From Owenia fusiformis (lineage: Eukaryota; Annelida; Polychaeta; Sabellida; Oweniidae), in contig CAIIXF020000158.1 in the NCBI GenBank assembly GCA_903813345.2, positions 52,793 to 114,000 of the forward strand: a stretch of DNA of 61,208 nucleotides, in the 5' to 3' direction. Positions 54,909 to 61,208 of this stretch are shown here, one piece after another. Below the pieces are notes generated by a model that worked only from the letters and a program-made list of their open reading frames with translations, was not told the DNA's origin and made no database searches. Positions within the stretch are counted from its first letter, which is position 1; every line of letters begins with the position of its first letter. The position numbers and the translations under genes were made by a program.

Positions 54909-55058
54909 CCTAACATATTTCACCATATATGTTCTGTGTCTATTCATTTAGCAATTAAGTAATTAACTTTCTCTTGAAAAAATAAATCTTCTAGATTTGT
55001 TGAATTTTCTTGCAGAAATAGCCTACCCCTCCATTCATTTTGTCTCCGATCCCTGGGT

Positions 55059-55274
55059 GTGGATAATGCACCTGCCAACAAGTCAGTGAAAACTCATGCA
55101 GCTATACAGGAGCTAGGTCTTAAGGTCTTAGACCATGCACCATACTTTCCTGATCGTGCAATATCTGATTTTAACTTGTATGGAGAACTAATGCAAATTA
55201 GCCTGTTATATGTAGGACTTTTGAAGATGAGAATGGCCTTCTCCAAGGACCAAGGCTTAATTGACCCTGTGTGA
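55059..55274 (+). pseudogene. Mariner transposase relic (duplicate of 34151-34366)
   Basis: Same D34D segment, with DNAPANKSVKTH and YFPDRAISDFNLYG; the FP here is closer to the usual mariner YSPD context than the FS of copy 1. Confidence 0.7.
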
Positions 55275-55433
55275 CATGTCTTCAAATGGGTTAACTCATG
55301 AGTCATGGGTCTAACATCACTACACTTCTACTGACCAAGGAGGAGCCTGATTCTCAAAGCAGAGAATACACAGGGATGTGAAATGGTGTAAAACAAATGT
55401 AATTCCTACCAGTTGTTGCATTTTAACTTGGAC

Positions 55434-55438
55434 ATATG
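55434..55438. other. Empty site of the CAC/GTG transposon
   Basis: Single 'atatg' in 'cttggacatatgggatgt'; copy 1 carries the 1665-bp element with this 5-mer duplicated. Confidence 0.9.
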
Positions 55439-56438
55439 GGATGTAAAAATGCAAAAAAGTCTTCTACGTGGAATGTTGCCCCAGGTACTGTGATGTCGTG
55501 TCACCATAGCAACCATAACTCTACATGAGTTTCATTATCTTTTTAGAAACTTTACAGTTTTTTTGAAAGCACATTATGTAAAATTTTGAAAACAATAAGT
55601 GCAGATTGAACAAAATGCTAGCATCAGTCCGGTTATTTTTGGAACACTCTATATATCATAAGTTGTATGACAGTTCACTCATAAAACAATAAGTATGATT
55701 GCAATATACAAAAAGTTCAGTATGATCTGAAAAAAGACTTCTGGACATTGAAGGGGACCAAATCTAGCAAGCAACTTTCCCCAAAATTGTTTCAATTTTA
55801 GAATATTTCTGACTTATGATACATTTTTCATGACAAGTAATAGACCATTTGCCCCTCAAATCATCATCAGTTTCCCCATTCACTTAGGGGAGGCTTATTT
55901 TTGACATTCTAGCTGTTAGGTGATAATTTAAAAACCATTAGCATGTTTATCAAGATAATAATTTGGAATGATTGTCCAATTGTGATTGTTTTTTAGTATC
56001 CTTTAACACTGTTCCACAGCTGGATGACTCTAACTGCAGTTCATTCATTCAAGATGGTTGCCAAATTTCTTTCAATTTCGATAAACCTCTGATTTCAGCT
56101 ACATGCCAGGTTATCGTACAAAAATGATGGAGGGGGGATTAGGCGATTTCTGCAAGAAAACTCAACAAATTTGTAAAATTTATTTTTTCAAGAGAAAATT
56201 TACAACTGAATTGTCAAATGAATAGACGCAGTGCATGGCAAAATATGTTAGGTCATCTAGTATTTTTTTTGAACTGATACCCTTCTTAGATATGAGATCT
56301 ATTAAAAAAGGCGCATCATTGCCAATGTGCAAAAGTCAATGTTTTTGCTATAAATCGGGCAACAATGGTCTACACGACCTGTAATAAATAGTTATAAGGG
56401 ACGTTATTTTCCCAATAGTAATGACATTGCTCACTTTT

Positions 56439-56777
56439 TAAAGTTAGTTTCCATGCGTTATACAAAAAAATAATCGAAATAAATTATTTTGGGATGGAGG
56501 GGGGATCGGATGGAGGGGGATCACGTGTATATAAGACATGATAAGACATGCTATTTGAATTTATTCTTATGACTCCAAATTTTCCCATTTTTCATTCTCC
56601 AGAGATATAATATCCAGTTTCTGACTGGGGTACTGAGTTTAGTTTTTTTAAATACACAAGTTCTTGTAAATTTGTTCCATCGTAAAGATATATAAATCCC
56701 CCCTCCATCCGATCACCCCCTCCATCCCAAATTAATTTATTTCGATTATTTTTGTATAACGCATGGAAACTAACTTA
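56439..56777. mobile_element. MITE (duplicate of 37202-37535)
   Basis: Same inverted ends; G/C runs and a ten-base 'ataagacatg' repeat differ in length. Confidence 0.65.
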
Positions 56778-57258
56778 AAATAAAAAAAACTAGATAACGG
56801 CAACTCCGCGGAGTAGCAAATCCCAACGAACAAAATATCAATTACCGAATTCCAATCAATTATACTCATTACTTTGGTTAAAATTGAAAAAATTAGATTT
56901 TAGAATTGTGAATTCCTGCAAAGCAGCCATTTTGAATTTTCTGAGGTACAAATCTGAAAAATAATACCATAAATGTGATCTATTCCAAAATCCTTCAACT
57001 TGAGTATAATATAGCCATACTTTGAAGGGATCGAAAAATTATTGCGAAATCGTACATTAGACGGCCATTTTGAATTTTACGAGGCTCGAATCAGGAAAAG
57101 ATACAATATTTGCAATCTACTCTTAATTGCCTTTCATTTGAGTATAATAAAGCTATACTTCAGAAAGATCTAAAGATTAGCGAAAATTTCTGTTTTCCTG
57201 ACCCCCCATACACGGCCCCTGGGGGTCAGGATGAAAAACACGGAATATATGTGATATA

Positions 57259-57320
57259 GACGGACGGACGGACTGACAGACGGACTGACTGACGGACGGA
57301 CGGACTGACTGACGGACGGA
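57259..57320. repeat. (GACG/GACT)n microsatellite, 62 bp
   Basis: Counterpart of 38017-38110, eight repeats shorter and with an internal 'gacagacgg' change. Confidence 0.9.
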
Positions 57321-57831
57321 GGGCTTCACTATATCCCTACCGAACTTCGTTCGTTGGGATAATTATCGTAAGACAGTGTACCATGCTTATGAATATTCAC
57401 ATTTCAAATATGAACACAATCGCTCTATTAGCCAAAGTGTCATAAAACAAAGTGCCATTTTAATAAGTAGCCACATATCAAATATGAACAAAATCGCTCT
57501 ACTACTTTTAAGTTATAGCAAAAATTGTAAAATATTGTGTAAAAGTCGCCATTTTTCAAGATGGCTGCCATATGTTTCTTAAATATCTACTTGTCTTGCT
57601 TTATTAATGTCCTATATAACTTTTTTACATTTAAAACACATTGCTATTACAGTTTATATACTGTACCTAAATAACTGTAAAATCGGCACTAAAATAACCA
57701 CCATTTTGAAACGAGCGGCCATTTTGAAAATTGGCTATCAAGCAGAACTTCTACCCCCCATAGGGCACATGTGTATAAAATATGACCAACAGTATTTGAG
57801 TTATTGCCGGGACGGACGTACCTAGGACGAT

Positions 57832-58776
57832 ATGTAGAACATTACAAATCATAATATAGAACATTGCAAATCACAATGTAAATCATTGCAAATCAAAATG
57901 TAGAACATTGCAAATCACATTATAGAATATTGCAAATCACAATGTAGAATATTGCAAATCACAATGTAGAATATTGCAAATCCCAAAATTGCGATTTACA
58001 ATATTCTACATTGTGATTGACAATATTCTACATTGTCATTTGCAATATTCCCAAAATTGCAATTTACAATATTCTACATTGTGATTGACAATATTCTACA
58101 TTATGATTTATAATATTCTACATTCTGATTTCCAATATTCTATAATATTGTGATTTGCAATATTCTATATTGTGATTTGCAATGTTCTACACTGTGATCT
58201 ACAATATTCTTCATTGTGATTGACAATATTCTACATTGTGATTGACAATATTCTACATCGTGATTTGCAATATTTTACATTGTGATTTACAATATTAATA
58301 TTCTACATTGTGATTTGCAATATTCTACATCGTGATTTGCAATGTTCCACATTATGATTTGCAATATTCTACATTGTGATTTGCAATGTTCTACTTTGAA
58401 ATTTACAATATTCTATGTGACTTGAAATATTCTTTATTGTGATTTGCAATATTCTACATTGTGATTTGCAATATTCTACATTGTGATTTGCAATATTCTA
58501 TATTGTGATTTGCAATAATCTATAATGTAATTTGCAATATTCTACATTGTGATTTGCAATATTCTACTTTGTGATTTGCAATATTCTACATTGTGATTTG
58601 CAATATTCTACATTGTGATTTGCAATATTCTACATTGTGATTTGCAATGTTCTACTTTGTTATTTGCCATATTCTATATTGTGATTTGAAATATTCTTTA
58701 TTATGATTTGCAATATTCTATATTGTGATTTGCAATATTCTACATTGTAATTTGCAATATTCTACATTGTAATTTG
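57832..58776. repeat. 22-bp minisatellite with inversion (duplicate, shorter)
   Basis: Same reverse-then-forward arrangement as 38623-39744, eight units fewer. Confidence 0.9.
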
Positions 58777-59809
58777 AATAATAATCCAAGATATAAACAT
58801 TGTTATTGCAAAATTGTTTGTATAATACACATTTTTAGAAACTGGTATTGTACAAATTAGTTATGATCTAGGTTATTTTTGATATTTTCTTAGTGACCTG
58901 CTTTGTTTTATTCTGGTTTTACTCACGAACATATGTCATGTGTATCTCTCAACATTCACGAGCATTGGTCTACTAACGAGGGAATCTGATTTTTGAAAAT
59001 AAGAGAGGACATGGTTTTACTATAGTGATTTCAACAAAAGTGGAGAAAATACCTGTATAAAGGATCATTTTAGTGGAATGTGCCGGTGGATTATTCCGTT
59101 TGATGGGTACAAATCCACATCGAAGTAATCTTGAAAGGGCTCTTGTAATTTATGCAATGATGTTATTTTGACTGATGGTTATCATGTGCAAATCATGTGA
59201 TCAATTTTATCTCGACGTTGATTGGTTGAAACAATTGTTTGGGAAATTTGAATAACCTCCCGCTTGAGAACAAGAATAGGTAAAAGTACATTTAATCCCA
59301 ATTATCGCATATCACAACAATTTTGAAAACGATTATTTATATCTACATAGATTACGAAACATCTAATGTGCGTAAAACTAAGTGAACAACTGAGTCAATA
59401 ATGAGAATGAGAATAATGAGCGGTCTTGAAATGGACTTGGATCTTGTTTCATATCTTGATAATATTGAATACGTAGATAGAGCTTTCGCCAGAACTTTCT
59501 GTCCAGTCTATGGATTGCAGCACTCTATTTATTTTGAAAACAAATGCATATTTTTAATTCCGGTTAGCCCATAGATCCCGGCCAGATTCTTTTGTAGTAG
59601 AATCAGTAGCTCAATAATATTTCCTCAAGATGAGACACCTCAGAAAATTTCAAATTTTAAAATGACGATTCGGCAGCCATTTCTGAAAAATATGAGACAA
59701 ATCATACCTCATTCGAAGGGTCTTGTTATTCTTTACCTTTTTTATCACCAATGGCCGTTATTCAAGCAATACTGCGTTGATAAGAGGCCAAAACAGTGAT
59801 ATTTTATCG

Positions 59810-59904
59810 CCGGACTCTTGTCTGTCCAAATCTGAATGTTGCTCCCATGGTTCCAGAAATGTGACGTCATCATTACAATGATATTTGGACACACAAGAGT
59901 CCGG
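59810..59904. other. Long hairpin with TGACGTCA loop (duplicate of 40777-40871)
   Basis: Both 22-bp arms and the TGACGTCA are retained; one loop base differs ('cccatgg' against 'cccgtgg'). Confidence 0.65.
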
Positions 59905-60949
59905 ATTTCGTGAAAAATATTCGCCGTATTGAAAGTCAAATAACTGCATCCATAGGTTATTTACTCGAACCAAACAAGTAGAAATAGAAAGATGAAGATC
60001 TCAGCTATAAAATAAGTGCAAAATCTGTCACGGGGAAACAGGTACCATTTAAATTTTTGTATAAGGAACGTTTTGAAAGGTGGTCACTTTTTTTTCGAAA
60101 TTTTCCAATTTAGTGTCGTATCTTCTGTATTATTCTTTGAGCCTATGATCCTACTACAAAACGATCTGGCCAATATCTGTGGGTCAGCCAATCTTAGCTT
60201 GGGCCTAGACTGTATGAAAATTTTTTGAATTTTTCTCAATGAGTATTCTTGTTTTTTATATATTTTACAAAACAAATCTTCTCAACAGTCTTTTCTAGGC
60301 AGATAAGTGCACTCTTTGTGCAAAACTGAAAGACGTAAACAATGTGGGTAAGGAGTGATTCCTATTTTATTTGAAAAATAACATGTGGTTCAATTGAGGA
60401 AAGCAGCAAAATTCCGAAACATGCACCCTGGACTTAGGTCAGGTTACGATTAGACAAACTTCGACTTTGCATTATGCCCAAAATAGAAAATTTACCTCAG
60501 TTTCTGAGAATGAGATGTGGCCAAACGACTTTTCAGTCTCAACAAGTTGAACAACGATCGACGTCACGAGGTAAACTTCCAGCCTAGGACGAACCTGCTC
60601 CTGGAGGTCTTTACTCAATCAAGCGAGGTGATGAATTGGAGTATAATCCAACGGTTATCAGCTAAATCCAAATTAGATTTATAAATCACTTCTCAGTAAT
60701 CAAAATCAAGATGGTGTCTGAGTCTGCTGGGGGTCTGCTGCATAAATTTACCGAACGTTGGCGCGTTTGAAAAGTTCGGGTTTTTATCATTCACAAACAG
60801 AACCTTCATAAATGTGTCAATCGTTTTTTGATTATACTCTTACTAATTTTGAGATATCTTGTCAAAAAGTAGATCAACATAAACGTTGTCCAAAGGAGCA
60901 CATACATAATCCAAGGATCAAGTAATATATATGGAGGACCGTGACATAG
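59905..60949. other. Non-coding, no feature recognised
   Basis: Counterpart of 40872-41925. A ten-base 'aaatttttgt' difference lies near 60050. No gene recognised. Confidence 0.4.
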
Positions 60950-61130
60950 CCTAATCATATTATAAATCATCATATCAATCATATTAAATCATATCAATCA
61001 TATTAAATTGCATTAAATTATATCAATTGTATTAAAGTATATTTATAATATTAAATCATATATAAAGCATTTCAAACATATTAAATTATATTTGATCATA
61101 TGAAAGAATATCAATCATATTAATAAAATT
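60950..61130. repeat. AT-rich short repeat (duplicate of 41926-42090)
   Basis: Same degenerate ATCATATTAA words, with about ten extra bases near 60958. Confidence 0.6.
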
Positions 61131-61208
61131 GTAGATAGACTACAATAGTTAAATGACTAATAAAGCTAACCTAATTCAAAATTTGGACACTTGAATGCCA
61201 AGGTCAAA

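Larger units (their letters stand above)
44123..61208. repeat. Long duplicated block, copy 2 (runs off the window)
   Basis: Colinear partner of 22376-42163. It lacks the two transposons of copy 1, has 132 bp at 54777-54908 that copy 1 lacks, and has shorter micro- and minisatellites. It ends at the window edge inside the first AGGTCA satellite words. Confidence 0.95.

Noticed and set aside
1-61208. tRNA, rRNA or other structural RNA genes
   Set aside because: No stretch showed a convincing cloverleaf, A/B box pair or rRNA core motif on either strand.

Overview
The window looks like AT-rich nuclear DNA of an invertebrate animal and is almost entirely mobile and repetitive DNA. I see no host gene, rRNA or tRNA that I can support. 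The evidence for a metazoan is the Helentron-type transposon protein with OTU and endonuclease domains, the mariner and pogo relics, the many TA-flanked MITEs and the abundant satellites. A mollusc, perhaps a bivalve, is plausible because ~150-160 bp satellites tied to Helentron-like elements are known there, but that is an inference.

Layout. 1-1020: a satellite of roughly 445-bp units rich in AGGTCA. 1021-2249: AT-rich DNA with nothing recognisable. 2250-5222: ~150-bp array A, degenerate on the left and homogeneous on the right. 5223-13640: ~155-bp array B, about 54 units, interrupted at 5985-6538 by a hairpin-rich insertion and containing a 1.46-kb higher-order duplication. 13640-13903: a decayed array-B unit, then a relic of the endonuclease domain. 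13948-23301 (minus strand): one uninterrupted 3117-residue Helentron protein: OTU protease, C76-like cysteine protease, second OTU, NPEF repeats, zinc-finger/DUF6570-like region, HUH Rep with two tyrosines, PIF1-like helicase and an APE-type endonuclease. 23302-42163: non-coding flank with foldback elements, TA-flanked MITEs, mariner and pogo relics, microsatellites and a 22-bp inverted array. 42120-43000: AGGTCA satellite again. 43001-43500: 500 Ns. 43501-61208: a second copy of the Helentron N-terminus and of the whole upstream flank.

The two ~19-kb flanks differ by about 1% plus clean indels. Two transposons in copy 1 (31699-32691 and 34531-36195) have intact empty sites in copy 2, so their ends and target duplications can be read directly. 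The round gap and the similarity suggest either a tandem segmental duplication or two haplotypes scaffolded in a row. Identity falls abruptly inside the Helentron gene at 22376/44123, from under 1% to about 8% difference, which a simple two-haplotype model does not explain.

How it works together. In known Helentrons the Rep nicks and transfers a strand, the helicase unwinds it, and the APE-type nuclease and OTU protease have accessory roles that remain uncertain. Array B and the endonuclease relic lie just 3' of the gene, which suggests the satellite grew from the element's own 3' region. The other elements are non-autonomous passengers.
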